Assembly: GCA_038207425.1 (NCBI GenBank)
Contig: JBBQZU010000017.1
Location: 1-64,000, forward strand
Source of the DNA: JBBQZU01 sp038207425
GTDB lineage: Bacteria; Bacteroidota; Bacteroidia; Flavobacteriales_D; Cryomorphaceae
DNA: 64,000 bases
Reading direction: 5' to 3'
The position numbers were made by a program, and so were the translations under genes. Shown here piece after piece: positions 25,175 to 35,279 of the stretch. Position 1 is the first letter of the stretch. Each line of letters starts with the position of its first letter. Below the pieces are notes generated by a model. The model was not told the DNA's origin and did not search any database. It worked only from the letters and a program-made list of their open reading frames with translations.

Positions 25175-28087
25175 ATGATTAAAATGCTCAGAAGAGCCAA
25201 AGCAATCTTCGTAAATTCACTTGCCTTTCAGGCGCTGATATTGATTCTGTTTATTGGCAATGAACCGCTTAGAGCCCAGCTCCCTTGGTTTGAATCATTT
25301 GGCAATGACTTTGGTTTTTGCGCATCGCAGGGTACACTTGCAAATGGTGTAAATGCGGGAAATGGTCCATGGAATGTTGTGAACGTAGGCGCAAATGGCG
25401 GAAATGCAAATAATTGGTTTGTCAGTGCCACAGGTGGCGGCCCGGCTAATGTAAATCAATGCATGCAAAGTTGCGTTTTGAATACAGCCGTAAACGACAG
25501 AACCTTGCACATTTCTGAAACGACCGGTGGCAATTCAGATACAGGAGTAAATTATACTGAAACGGGATTTGGTTTTATTGCCAACACCAGCAGGCGGGCA
25601 GAATCGCCAGTTATAGATTGCACCGGAGAGTTTGCCATTGCAGTAACCTTTGATTTAATACACCAGGGTAGTGCAACTGACCGTTGCCGGTTTCAATATT
25701 TTGATGGCACCACCTGGGCTACTTTGACGCAATTGCCTAACACAACACTCAATTGTGGTAATATAGCCCAGTGGAATACTTTCAATACTACGCTACCCGC
25801 AAGCGCAAATAACAATCCCAATGTGCGCATTGGCTTCCTTTGGGAAAATAACGATGACGCACAATTTTCAAATTCATTCGTTATCTCTATTGCTGCAGAT
25901 AATATATTTATTACAGCAGGGCCACCGCCTGTAATTCCGGTAGCTAGTTTCACAGTTTCTGGCGGGCCCACCACCTTTTGCGAAGAAGGCTGCAGAACAT
26001 TTACCAGCACTTCAACCTTTGACCCTACATTCTCAGATGGAGCAGGGAGCGCTACATATAGCTGGTCATTTCCGGGTGGATCTCCCACTACGAGCAGTCA
26101 ACAAAACCCTGTAATTTGTTATCCCAATCCTGGTACATACAGCGTTACTCTTACTGTTACTGATAATATTGGAACTAGCGCACCTTCAACCCAGACAAAT
26201 CTGATTACGGTACTTGACTGTGGTCCTGCGGTAAATATTTCCGCATCATTGAATACTGCTTGCGCAAACGAACAGTGCATTACTTTCACAGATTTAAGCA
26301 CCGGCAACAATGTTTTTGCCTGGTTATGGACCTTTACAAGTGCCAATGGGCTTGACGTAGTTACATCTGTACTTCAGAATCCTACGGTATGTTTCAATAC
26401 GGTTGGCGCATATGCTGTAACACTGCAAGCAAGCGATGCAGATGGTACCGAAACAGGCACCTTTCCAAATTACGTTCAGATAATTGACTGCACCGGACCT
26501 GAAGTAGATTTTTCAGTAAATCGACTCGTTATATGTCCTGGTGAGTGCATACAGCTCACCGATCTTTCTACATCCGCTTTTCCCATTTTTGGATGGTTCT
26601 GGGAAATACCCGGAGGCGCAGCACAAGGTGAAGAGAGCACCCCTGGAGTATCTTCACAACAAGATCCTCTTGTTTGCTACCAGCTTCCTGGAAATTACCC
26701 AATTACTCTAACCGCTATAGACCAAGAAGGACCTTCTGCAATCACCAAAACGATAATTATAACAGTTGATCCTTGCACTGGGCCACCAAATGTAGCTATA
26801 GGTTCAAGTGCAACTGATATCTGCACAGGAGATTGCGTCGACTTCTTTAGCCAAACATTAGGCCTGGCGGAAGAATTTCTTTGGGTTTTTCAAGGAGTTG
26901 CCGGCGAAGATGCTGTATCTACAGATAGAGACCCGAAGGTAATATGCTACAATAACCCCGGAGTATTTAATGTTACCCTTACCGTCTCTAATTCAAATAA
27001 CCAGGTAGACTCTGAAACATTTATAAGTTTTATTATTGTAAATCAATGTCTAAATCCACCTGTGCCAAGAATTAGTGTTTCAGAATCAATAGTTTGTGCC
27101 GGCGAATGCGTTACTTACTTCAATGAGAGCACAGGTATAGGTATATCAAATATTTTGTGGGGCTTTGAAGGAGCAACTACCAATAATTCTATTCAGCAGA
27201 ATCCAACTGTATGCTATGATACGCCGGGTACCTATGGAGTATCGCTATCAGTAACAGGTGCAGGTGGCGATAGCATCAGGGTTTTTCAGAATGTGATAAC
27301 CGTTATTAACACTCCTGAATGCCGGCCCACGATCGAAGTTTTTACTCCTGATACAATTTGTGCTGGAGGCTGTGCCAATTTCACTGGGCTATTCTTAAAA
27401 GCAGATTCAGTGAGATGGACTTTCATAGGAGGAAACCCTGCCATTTCTACCGCAGTGAACCCTGGATTGGTATGTTACAGCACCCCAGGTACCTTCACAG
27501 TTATTGTTGAAGCATACAATGAATCAGGACCAGCATCTCCTGAAATATTCAGCATTTTTGTGGGTGAGAGACCGCCGCTTGACGCAGGAAATGATCTTAC
27601 CATCAACGCAGGAGCCATTGCAACACTTACAGCATCACTTGGTGAAAACCCTGCTATTGGCACTTTTCTCTGGCAGCCTTTTGAACTTGTTGATGACTTC
27701 AGGGCTCAGACAGTGAATACATCTCCCAGGGAGACAACTATTTATATAGTATATTATAGCGAGCCCGGAACTTGTGTTGCAAATGACACCATCACCGTAT
27801 TCGTAAACTTTATTGAAGCAGTTGGCGTGCCTGACGTGTTTTCACCCAATGGTGATGGCAGAAATGATGAGTTGCGCGTGCTTGGGCAGGGAATTGCAAG
27901 AATGAACTTTCGAGTTTTCAACCGATATGGACAACTTGTATGGGAAACTGCCAATCAGGCTACCGGCTGGGATGGCACGCAAAACAACAGGCCGTTGAAT
28001 CCTGCTACATTTGTCTGGGTTCTGGAAGTAACTTTTGCAGAAGGCGGAATTGAAACTTATACTGGTAACGTCACCTTGGTTCGCTAG
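25175..28087 (+). CDS. Six-PKD T9SS type B surface protein
   Basis: A 970-residue surface protein, started at the ATG at 25175 so that a signal peptide (to about 35, ending LRAQ) is at the N-terminus. Residues about 36-250 form a jelly-roll-like domain with several Cys. Six PKD modules follow (about 254-797), each with the same cysteine layout: one Cys at the module start, a C-x3-C pair early, and a VCY just before the PGxYxVTL strand; the first Cys is absent from module 1. A linker with NAGAIATLTASLGE leads to a type B sorting domain (VFSPNGDGRNDEL from about 887, FNRYGQLVWE, GWDGTQNN). The PorP/SprF gene starts 5 bp after the stop, the usual cargo-partner pairing. Probable adhesion or motility-related surface fibre protein. 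Confidence 0.9.
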   Translation: MIKMLRRAKAIFVNSLAFQALILILFIGNEPLRAQLPWFESFGNDFGFCASQGTLANGVNAGNGPWNVVNVGANGGNANNWFVSATGGGPANVNQCMQSCVLNTAVNDRTLHISETTGGNSDTGVNYTETGFGFIANTSRRAESPVIDCTGEFAIAVTFDLIHQGSATDRCRFQYFDGTTWATLTQLPNTTLNCGNIAQWNTFNTTLPASANNNPNVRIGFLWENNDDAQFSNSFVISIAADNIFITAGPPPVIPVASFTVSGGPTTFCEEGCRTFTSTSTFDPTFSDGAGSATYSWSFPGGSPTTSSQQNPVICYPNPGTYSVTLTVTDNIGTSAPSTQTNLITVLDCGPAVNISASLNTACANEQCITFTDLSTGNNVFAWLWTFTSANGLDVVTSVLQNPTVCFNTVGAYAVTLQASDADGTETGTFPNYVQIIDCTGPEVDFSVNRLVICPGECIQLTDLSTSAFPIFGWFWEIPGGAAQGEESTPGVSSQQDPLVCYQLPGNYPITLTAIDQEGPSAITKTIIITVDPCTGPPNVAIGSSATDICTGDCVDFFSQTLGLAEEFLWVFQGVAGEDAVSTDRDPKVICYNNPGVFNVTLTVSNSNNQVDSETFISFIIVNQCLNPPVPRISVSESIVCAGECVTYFNESTGIGISNILWGFEGATTNNSIQQNPTVCYDTPGTYGVSLSVTGAGGDSIRVFQNVITVINTPECRPTIEVFTPDTICAGGCANFTGLFLKADSVRWTFIGGNPAISTAVNPGLVCYSTPGTFTVIVEAYNESGPASPEIFSIFVGERPPLDAGNDLTINAGAIATLTASLGENPAIGTFLWQPFELVDDFRAQTVNTSPRETTIYIVYYSEPGTCVANDTITVFVNFIEAVGVPDVFSPNGDGRNDELRVLGQGIARMNFRVFNRYGQLVWETANQATGWDGTQNNRPLNPATFVWVLEVTFAEGGIETYTGNVTLVR

Positions 28088-28092
28088 AAATC

Positions 28093-29154
28093 ATGATAAA
28101 AAAGCACAGCGCAGTTTGCATCGCATTTATATTCAGCACTCTCATAGCAGGGGCTCAGCAAGACTTCCATTTTTCTCAATTTTTTGCTGCTCCCATTACG
28201 TATAATCCCGCCACTGCAGGTGCGTTTGAAGGCGATTTTCGCGCTACTCTCAATTACAGAAATCAGTACAGTGCTCTGTCGTCAGCGCCTTTTAGAACAA
28301 TGGGTGTTACCGCCGATATGCCCATTAAACTCTCAAATGAAACCTACGATCGAAACTTCCTCGGCGCAGGTATTATGGTGATAAGTGATAATTCTGGCAC
28401 GGTAAATTTCAATACGTTTCATGCTGCAGGTAACCTTGCTTATGCAATTGATCTGGGCGGCACAAATACCAATCCTCATTTTGTGTCGGTGGGATTGCAG
28501 GTAGCTTACATACAACGTTCTATTGATTTTAATAAGGCGAGCTGGGAAAGCCAATGGACCGGTGTTGGCTTCATTCAAGGTTTGCCAACAGGCGAAAACT
28601 ACCAAGGTAAATTGAATGAAAATGCAATTAGCCTTGGCGCTGGATTTAGCTATTACAAGTCGTTTGATGAGGATACCAGATTGCTTGGAGGTGTTGCCCT
28701 ATTGAATGCCAATGCACCTCAAATACAGCTTTTGGGCACCGAGAATAACCTTTTTAGAAAATACGTAATGCACGCCGGTATGTCCATCGCCCGCCCCGAG
28801 TCATTCATTACCTTTCTACCCAATATCTTTGTGATGCTGCAAGGGCCAAACCGTATTATTGATGTAGGAACAGAAGTTGAATTTTCACTTTGGGACCGAA
28901 CCCAATTTACCGATTTCAGGAACAACTTGTCAACTTCGGCGGGAGCGTATTACAGATATAAAGATGCTATATACTTTATAGGAAGGGTTAATTATTATGA
29001 TTTTTCACTTGGTATAAGCTATGATTTCACCACATCAAACCTCAACAAAGGAAACAGTGGTCAAGGCGGAGTTGAATTGGTAGTGAGCTATCGTACCATG
29101 TTTAATGGCCCGGGCACAAATCGTCAAAAACTCATAAACAGCAAAGGGCTGTAA
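28093..29154 (+). CDS. PorP/SprF family T9SS membrane protein
   Basis: A 353-residue outer-membrane beta-barrel-type protein with signal peptide (about 1-21, ending AGAQ) and the family opening QQDFHFSQFFAAPITYNPATAG, followed by alternating strands with YRNQY, LGAGIMVISDN, VSVGLQVAYIQRS and a C-terminal YYDFSLGISYDF. Proteins of this family are encoded next to large type B sorting-domain proteins and are needed for their secretion or attachment; SprF with SprB is the best-known case. The 5-bp distance to the PKD gene supports an operon and a dedicated partnership. The gene ends 8 bp before a convergent gene. Confidence 0.93.
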   Translation: MIKKHSAVCIAFIFSTLIAGAQQDFHFSQFFAAPITYNPATAGAFEGDFRATLNYRNQYSALSSAPFRTMGVTADMPIKLSNETYDRNFLGAGIMVISDNSGTVNFNTFHAAGNLAYAIDLGGTNTNPHFVSVGLQVAYIQRSIDFNKASWESQWTGVGFIQGLPTGENYQGKLNENAISLGAGFSYYKSFDEDTRLLGGVALLNANAPQIQLLGTENNLFRKYVMHAGMSIARPESFITFLPNIFVMLQGPNRIIDVGTEVEFSLWDRTQFTDFRNNLSTSAGAYYRYKDAIYFIGRVNYYDFSLGISYDFTTSNLNKGNSGQGGVELVVSYRTMFNGPGTNRQKLINSKGL

Positions 29155-29162
29155 TCAGAATT

Positions 29163-29678
29163 TTATATCTTCTTAAGTTGAGCTTGTATCATCTTTACTT
29201 GCTCATCCAGAAGTTTTCTTTTGTCCAACTTTTTTACTTCAGCTAAAAGAGTGGTCGCTTCGCGTTTTCTTCGTTTCATTATTGCCACACCAGCCAAATT
29301 CAGTTTTGCCATTGCTTCGTCAGTACTCATACGAAGACCTATGCCTATGGCTTTCTTAAAATACTTCTCGGCCTTAGTAGCGCTCTGGGTTTGCGCGTAA
29401 ATCAAACCTTGCAAGTAATAGTAATATGCTTCCTGAGATTTCATGAGGTGCTCGGGCTGCTTTATTTTAGCAAGGGTTTTCGCTGCTTTATCGAAGTTTC
29501 CTTTTCGTAAATGCCAAAACGTAAGTAGTATCAACTCATGCTTGAAAAGACTTAGCACAAATATACCTGTAACGAAAATGAACAGAATACCATTACCTAT
29601 ATTGCCGAGTGAGAACTGATATACCGTCCATGCCAGTGAAGCAGTGATAAGAAAGTACTTGATGATTTTATTAATCAT
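29163..29678 (-). CDS. Small membrane-anchored TPR protein
   Basis: A 171-residue protein, start at the ATG at 29678 (MINKIIKYFLITASLAW). Two membrane helices lie at about 5-22 and 27-45, then a helical, lysine-rich region that reads as two to three tetratricopeptide-type repeats (HLRKGNFDKAAKTLAKIK; YYYYLQGLIYAQTQSATKAEKYFKKAIGIG). Upstream in-frame codons to 29747 add a polar tail without support. The role is unknown; such proteins often act as membrane-tethered scaffolds. It has no operon partner. Confidence 0.75.
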   Translation of the reverse strand: MINKIIKYFLITASLAWTVYQFSLGNIGNGILFIFVTGIFVLSLFKHELILLTFWHLRKGNFDKAAKTLAKIKQPEHLMKSQEAYYYYLQGLIYAQTQSATKAEKYFKKAIGIGLRMSTDEAMAKLNLAGVAIMKRRKREATTLLAEVKKLDKRKLLDEQVKMIQAQLKKI

Positions 29679-29834
29679 TGTGATAGTTATTATAGCGGGT
29701 TCAAAGGTAATCACCCGTACCGATTTGTGGCTTGCTCTTTTAGGCAACCATAAAAATACCTTTTACACAATCAGGATTTTAACAATGTCTTAATATTGAG
29801 TTAACCTGTGCTTCCAAATCAGACATTTATACCT

Positions 29835-29842
29835 TACCTTCG
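29835..29842 (+). promoter_or_regulatory. Possible -7 box ahead of the lamin-tail gene
   Basis: TACCTTCG fits the local TAnnTTCG variant and lies 60 nt before the ATG at 29903. No TTG in the -33 zone. Confidence 0.35.
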
Positions 29843-29902
29843 GCATTGAAACCGTTTATGGCTAGAAGTAGCCTCTCTAATCATTTTTAAAAAAAACCTG
29901 CA

Positions 29903-31087
29903 ATGAGAATTGTTTGCTCAATCGTCTTTGGATTACTCGTAACCAATGTAATAGCCCAGTGTAACGCCATGCATGGGAAAGTGGTAATTAATGAGATCTG
30001 CCCTTTTAATTCTTCTATCGCCCAGAATTCAATTGGAACGTATGAAGATTATGTAGAATTGTTTAACAACACTGCTCAGCCCATCAACCTGAATGGATAC
30101 TTTCTCTCAGACCGCAGGGGAAACCGCACAAAATTTGAATTTCCAAATGTTAGCATACCTGGTAATGGATTCCTGATTATTTGGTGTGATGGCATTGGAG
30201 ACCCTAACCAATCGGGTCTAAATGCCGGGTTTAACTTTAATAGTTCAGGTGAGCAGGTCGTATTTTCAAATCCTGATACAGTAGTGGTCGATTTTATGAA
30301 ATATGGCCCTACCGGTGAGAATGTAAGCATAGGCCGATTCCCAAATGGCACAGGCCCGTTTACCACCATGATACCATCATATAACTCCTTTAACTTCAAT
30401 GGAGACGTATTTAACCTTGTAATCAATGAATACCTCGCAAGAAATGGCAATATAGCGGCTGATTTCTTTGGTGAGTATGATGATTGGGTAGAGTTGTACA
30501 ATAATAGTTTAAGCCTGATAAACTTAAACGGATACTTCCTGAGTGATAACAGCAATACTCCTTCTAAATTCAAATTTGGAAATACATCCATAGGGCCTAA
30601 TCAGTATGTTATTGTATGGGCGGATGGCCAGCCTGATCAGGGAATCCTTCATGCCACATTTGGTCTTTCAGCTTCCGGTGATGAATTACTCCTCAGTAAC
30701 CCAGACACCCTTACTATAGACTATTTTCGCTATGGGCAGCAGGAAGAAAATGTATCAGAAGGAAGATCACCAAATGGTTTTGGAAGAATTACAGCATGCT
30801 TGGCTCCAACATTTAGCGCCATCAACGGAGGGCTTGTCAATACAACATCTCCCGAAAAGGACCTTGCCGAAATTGTGCTTTTCCCAAATCCATCAAGGGA
30901 ATTTGTAAACATCAAAAACCCCGGCAATGCCATGTCACTCCTGAGAATTGTCGATGTATCTGGAAGCACCGTAAAGGAAATGATGTTGGAATCTGGGAAT
31001 AATCAGGTATACATACAAGATCTTAGCCCGGGAGCATACATTATTTATGCACCATTTGGCAGTGCAAAACTTATTATCCAGAATTAG
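29903..31087 (+). CDS. Secreted protein with two lamin-tail domains and T9SS type A sorting domain
   Basis: A 394-residue exported protein: signal peptide (about 1-18), first lamin-tail domain (about 25-145: VVINEICPFNS ... YVELFNNTAQPINLNGYFLSD), second lamin-tail domain (about 171-295: LVINEYLARNGN ... WVELYNNSLSLINLNGYFLSD), and a type A sorting domain (FPNPSREFVNIK from about 326, LSPGAYIIY). The two domains are alike in layout and probably arose by duplication. Bacterial lamin-tail domains are binding or tethering modules on secreted proteins, often beside nucleases or CotH domains. The next gene downstream also begins with such a domain, so the two likely share expression (72 bp gap). 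Confidence 0.88.
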   Translation: MRIVCSIVFGLLVTNVIAQCNAMHGKVVINEICPFNSSIAQNSIGTYEDYVELFNNTAQPINLNGYFLSDRRGNRTKFEFPNVSIPGNGFLIIWCDGIGDPNQSGLNAGFNFNSSGEQVVFSNPDTVVVDFMKYGPTGENVSIGRFPNGTGPFTTMIPSYNSFNFNGDVFNLVINEYLARNGNIAADFFGEYDDWVELYNNSLSLINLNGYFLSDNSNTPSKFKFGNTSIGPNQYVIVWADGQPDQGILHATFGLSASGDELLLSNPDTLTIDYFRYGQQEENVSEGRSPNGFGRITACLAPTFSAINGGLVNTTSPEKDLAEIVLFPNPSREFVNIKNPGNAMSLLRIVDVSGSTVKEMMLESGNNQVYIQDLSPGAYIIYAPFGSAKLIIQN

Positions 31088-31159
31088 TGTTTAGTTGTGC
31101 AACCATCAATAAGTTAAAGCGTCATGTGGAATGAAACCAAAATGAATTTAACCTGCGTC

Positions 31160-34100
31160 ATGAGATTAACTTATGTTGTTTTAATTGCCGTTTTCACAGT
31201 TTTTGCAAAGAATGCATCTTCACAAGTCGTTATAAATGAGTTCAGTGGAGCCAACTACGACAACTACCAAGATAACTTTGGTGAATACGAAGATTGGATT
31301 GAACTTTACAATACATCACCTGTACCCGCTGATATCAGCGGCTATTATCTCAGTGATAGAATAAACAACAATACCAAGTATCAAATTCCTGATGGAACCA
31401 CCATTGGCGGCAATGGATTTTTAGTTTTCATTTGCGATAGCCGCAACGTGGTAGGCGGAGGTTGGTATCATACAAATTTCAGACTCACTCAAACTGATCT
31501 TGAACCCATCGTATTATCAAATGCTTCAGCCACCATAGTGGACTCTTTTGAACCGATTGCTGCAAATCAAACAAACCATTCACGTGGTAGAGCTACAAAT
31601 GGCGGAGCAAATTGGGGAGTCTTTACTAACCCCACGCCCGGTCAAAGCAATAATTCAAACACAGCAATCAATGAGTACCCAGTTCGTCCCTTATTAAGTC
31701 AACCTGCAGGGTTTTATGCTGGCTCTGTTACTGTTGCTATTACTGCGCCAGAACCAAATACCATGGTCTATTATACAACCAATGGCTCTGCACCTACTAA
31801 CGGATCTATATTATACACAGCGCCAATATCTATTACTCAAACTACAGTAATCAGGGCAATAGCAATAAGCAGTGTTCCAAATACTCCTCCGGGTTTTATA
31901 GAAACAAATACTTATTTCATAAATGAACCCCACACAGTAGATGTAATATCCATTTCAGGTAATCAGGTATTGACTTTGCTCAACGGTGACCAGCTAAACC
32001 CGGTAGGACATTTCGAATATTTTGGAGCTGATGGTGAGCTCAAAGATGAAGCTCTAGGCGAATACAATAAACACGGCAACGACTCTTGGGGTTATCCACA
32101 AAGGGGTATTGACTACATTACAAGAGATCAGTTTGGCTATAACCACGAAATAGAACATAAAATATTCAATGGTACGGATCGTCAGGATTTTCAAAAACTA
32201 ATCCTAAAAGCAGGTGCAAATGATAATTATCCGTTTTCCGGTGGGGCTCATATTCGCGATTCCTATTTACATTCCTTAAGTCAAGTTGCTGGCATGGAGA
32301 TGGATGAACGCACTCATCAGTCTTGTATTCTGTTTGCAAATGGTCAGTACTGGGGAGTTTATGATGTTCGCGAAAAGGTGGATGACCACGATTATACCCA
32401 GTACTACTACAATCAGGATAGATTCAATATTGACTTTTTGAAAACCTGGGGTGGCACTTGGGCGGAATACGGCACCAACGCTGACTGGATTGTATTTAGA
32501 GATTTTGTCCTTGGTAGTGATATGACCATTCCTGCCAACTATGATCAGGTTGATTCTCAATTTGAAACCCTGAGTCTTATTGACTACTTCATTCTAAATA
32601 GCTATGCTGTTTGTTCTGACTGGCTCAACTGGAATACAGCTTGGTGGAAAGGTAATAATCCTCAGGGAGGTGCACAAAAATGGAGATACATTTTATGGGA
32701 TCTCGATGCATCATTTGGTCATTATATAAATTATACCGGCATACCTGACCAATCAGCTAATGCAAATATATGCTTCCCTGAAGTGCTTGGCAATCCTGGA
32801 GGACAAGGTCACGTGCCGATTTGGAACAAACTGCTTACCAATGAAACATTCTTCGCAAAGTATGTTAATAGGCTTTCGGATATGTCGAATACTTACTATT
32901 CATGTGAATCTTTACATCAGCACCTAGACAGCCTAACTGGTATTATCGCACCCGAGATGCCACGGCAAATTGACCGCTGGGGTGGAAATATGGCAACCTG
33001 GGAAGCCAATGTGCAACAGATTCACGATTTTATTGAAATACGTTGCAATTATATCAACAATAATATTCTCGGTTGTTATGATGAGCTGGATGGCCCTTAT
33101 TTGGTAACCGTTAAAGTTACTCCAGCTCCTGGCGGAAAAGTAAAAGTAAATACCATAAATCCTCAAACTTTCCCATTTTCCGGAGAGTACTTTGGTGGAA
33201 TAAACCAAACCTTAAAGGCACTACCACAGCCCGGATATAATTTCTCTCACTGGAGCTCTACCGTTCCTGGTATGATCACCAACCCAAACACTGAAGAAAT
33301 TACGTTCTTGCTCACGGCTGACGTAGAAGTTACCGCTCATTTTATACCATTTATCACCCATAGTATTACATTCATGGTTGAGCCCGAAGGAGCAGGCACT
33401 ATTACCATTGATGGGGCGACAATGAATGTATTCCCCGATGTGAAATTACTTACGGCGGTTGTTGATCTCCCAATGTTCGCCACGGAGAATGCCGGATATC
33501 AATTCGAAAAATGGGAAGTATCCATGCCAAATCAACTTAGCGATGGCTCATTGAGTATTGTGAACAATCTTCAGGTTTTCTTTCAAGGCACTGTAAAAGC
33601 AATTTTTAGTGAGAAATTATATGATGTGAGCTTTGATGTTGAGCCGCGTGGTTTCGGTAGCATTACACTCAATGATGAAGTTATTCTCGACTATCCGGAA
33701 TACAAAGTAATTTGGGGAGATCAGATTACCAGCTTGAAGGCATCTACCACAGAGCAATTTTATGTGTTTGATGGCTGGAAAATGAATTTTCACGTGCCTA
33801 CACCTTCTCTTGATGATGAAGAAGTACAAGTGGAATTTACCAACAATGATGATGTAGTAGCCACTTTTAGGGAAATACCAAATTATGAATTGACCTTTAT
33901 AACTGTGCCTGAAGGTAAAGGTATGATCAGGTTTGGCGACAAAGTTATTGACCAGTTTCCTCACAAAGAAAGATTTGTAGGAGGTGAATCTTTTATGCTC
34001 GAAGCGATTCCTGCTTTCAAACAGAAATTTACCAAATGGGAATTCGTAAATAGGCCATTGCTACCCGGCACAAACCCAATAATGCAGTATACCGTAATCA

Positions 34101-34426
34101 AAGACGATATCATTGTTTTGTATCTCGATGAGCGCTTCAGCGATGTGTTCATTCCAAATTCATTCACACCCAATGGTGACGGAGTAAATGAAATTTTCAA
34201 AGTAATAGGAACTGAAATATTGGATGAAGAATTCAGCATTTCAATTTATAACCGATGGGGTGATAAAGTATTTGAGACAAACGACATAAATCAAGGTTGG
34301 AATGGAAGTATGCTCAATAGTGGCTACTACTGTCCAACGGCTATTTATGTATACACCCTCAAATATAAAAATGCCATTACTACGCAGACGCATGAACTGA
34401 ATGGGCAAATTACCCTTGTGAGGTAA
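31160..34426 (+). CDS. Lamin-tail / CotH-kinase T9SS type B surface protein
   Basis: A 1088-residue protein, start at the ATG at 31160 (MRLTYVVLIAVFTVFAKNASSQ signal peptide); earlier in-frame ATGs at 31124 and 31142 exist. Domains in order: lamin-tail (about 23-130); a chitobiase C-terminal/FN3-like module (about 173-260, MVYYTTNGSAPTNGS); CotH-kinase-like domain (about 290-640) with FQKLILKAGAND, WGVYDVREKVDDHD and the probable metal-binding RYILWDLDASFG (about 508-519); four beta-grasp InlB-type repeats (about 649-990, pattern ending in WxxxxP and VxAxF); type B sorting domain (IPNSFTPNGDGVNEIF from about 997). CotH proteins of spore formers phosphorylate serine residues; secretion of such a kinase through T9SS would place it outside the cell, where ATP supply is unclear. 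Activity is inference. Confidence 0.88.
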   Translation: MRLTYVVLIAVFTVFAKNASSQVVINEFSGANYDNYQDNFGEYEDWIELYNTSPVPADISGYYLSDRINNNTKYQIPDGTTIGGNGFLVFICDSRNVVGGGWYHTNFRLTQTDLEPIVLSNASATIVDSFEPIAANQTNHSRGRATNGGANWGVFTNPTPGQSNNSNTAINEYPVRPLLSQPAGFYAGSVTVAITAPEPNTMVYYTTNGSAPTNGSILYTAPISITQTTVIRAIAISSVPNTPPGFIETNTYFINEPHTVDVISISGNQVLTLLNGDQLNPVGHFEYFGADGELKDEALGEYNKHGNDSWGYPQRGIDYITRDQFGYNHEIEHKIFNGTDRQDFQKLILKAGANDNYPFSGGAHIRDSYLHSLSQVAGMEMDERTHQSCILFANGQYWGVYDVREKVDDHDYTQYYYNQDRFNIDFLKTWGGTWAEYGTNADWIVFRDFVLGSDMTIPANYDQVDSQFETLSLIDYFILNSYAVCSDWLNWNTAWWKGNNPQGGAQKWRYILWDLDASFGHYINYTGIPDQSANANICFPEVLGNPGGQGHVPIWNKLLTNETFFAKYVNRLSDMSNTYYSCESLHQHLDSLTGIIAPEMPRQIDRWGGNMATWEANVQQIHDFIEIRCNYINNNILGCYDELDGPYLVTVKVTPAPGGKVKVNTINPQTFPFSGEYFGGINQTLKALPQPGYNFSHWSSTVPGMITNPNTEEITFLLTADVEVTAHFIPFITHSITFMVEPEGAGTITIDGATMNVFPDVKLLTAVVDLPMFATENAGYQFEKWEVSMPNQLSDGSLSIVNNLQVFFQGTVKAIFSEKLYDVSFDVEPRGFGSITLNDEVILDYPEYKVIWGDQITSLKASTTEQFYVFDGWKMNFHVPTPSLDDEEVQVEFTNNDDVVATFREIPNYELTFITVPEGKGMIRFGDKVIDQFPHKERFVGGESFMLEAIPAFKQKFTKWEFVNRPLLPGTNPIMQYTVIKDDIIVLYLDERFSDVFIPNSFTPNGDGVNEIFKVIGTEILDEEFSISIYNRWGDKVFETNDINQGWNGSMLNSGYYCPTAIYVYTLKYKNAITTQTHELNGQITLVR

Positions 34427-34502
34427 TTAAATTTCTTTTTTTACTCCTTGTAACATCCTTCTTTGTGGGTCGTCTTGACCATGTAATCTAAACACGACTA
34501 AC

Positions 34503-35258
34503 ATGAAAAAGATGATTTACAGTCTATTGGCACTATCCATTTCAGTGGGCACCGCAACTGCTCAAACTGATGCAATATCCCGATTCTTCTCTGACCTTGA
34601 AAGAAATCCCGACATCACCAGCGTGTCAATGGGAGGGAAAATGTTTCAAATGCTCGGTGAAATTCAAGTGGAAGGCGAGGATGAAAAAGCGATTGCTCAA
34701 ATGGCTTCAAAAATCACATCCTTCAGAATGCTTGTTGACCATAAAAACGCTGACGCTGCCAGTGCACAAAAAGCAGGTGTCAGGAAACTGATTGCTGATT
34801 ACGAAGAACTGGCAAGTGTGCGTGACAAGGATATGATCCTAAATATTCTGATTGATGAAAAAGCAGGTCTCGTTCGCGAAATAGTATTCGTAGCCGGATC
34901 GAACGCGAATTTGATCGTGGCATCACTACTTGGAAGCATAGACCTGAATGAAGCAGGAAAACTGGCATCGATGATCGCAAACACGCAAAATTCGTCAATT
35001 GGCAAAAAAATCAACACGGATAAACTCAAGGTTTACCCGAATCCGGCGAAAAAAGGCACTGAAATCAGCATCGAAATTCCCGAAGAACTTAAAGGTGGTG
35101 TGATGCGAATTACTTCTGCTTCAGGTCAGGAAGTTCATAAGCAGAATCTCAACAATCAGGTAATGAAAGTTAGCGTATCTAGCTTTGGAACCGGCATCTA
35201 TGTGGTGAGAATCACAAAAGACGATGTTGAAATGACTAAAAAATTGGTGATAGAGTAA
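34503..35258 (+). CDS. DUF4252 protein with T9SS type A sorting domain
   Basis: A 251-residue exported protein. Signal peptide (about 1-21, ending ATAQ), DUF4252 domain (about 22-165: ISRFFSDLERNPDITSVSMGGKMFQML, VREIVFVAG) and a type A sorting domain (VYPNPAKKGTEIS from about 177, FGTGIYVVRI). Of the three DUF4252-like proteins in this cluster it alone carries a sorting domain, so it should be surface-exposed while the others stay in the periplasm or inner leaflet. DUF4252 has no assigned function. The ECF sigma gene begins 21 bp downstream, which suggests one transcription unit, with this protein as target or signal component of the sigma system. Confidence 0.87.
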   Translation: MKKMIYSLLALSISVGTATAQTDAISRFFSDLERNPDITSVSMGGKMFQMLGEIQVEGEDEKAIAQMASKITSFRMLVDHKNADAASAQKAGVRKLIADYEELASVRDKDMILNILIDEKAGLVREIVFVAGSNANLIVASLLGSIDLNEAGKLASMIANTQNSSIGKKINTDKLKVYPNPAKKGTEISIEIPEELKGGVMRITSASGQEVHKQNLNNQVMKVSVSSFGTGIYVVRITKDDVEMTKKLVIE

Positions 35259-35279
35259 TTACACACTATCCTTCATCTG

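Noticed and set aside
25938..27560. Regular repeat spacing suggestive of a CRISPR or DNA repeat array
   Set aside because: The period comes from protein-level PKD modules of unequal DNA sequence inside one gene.
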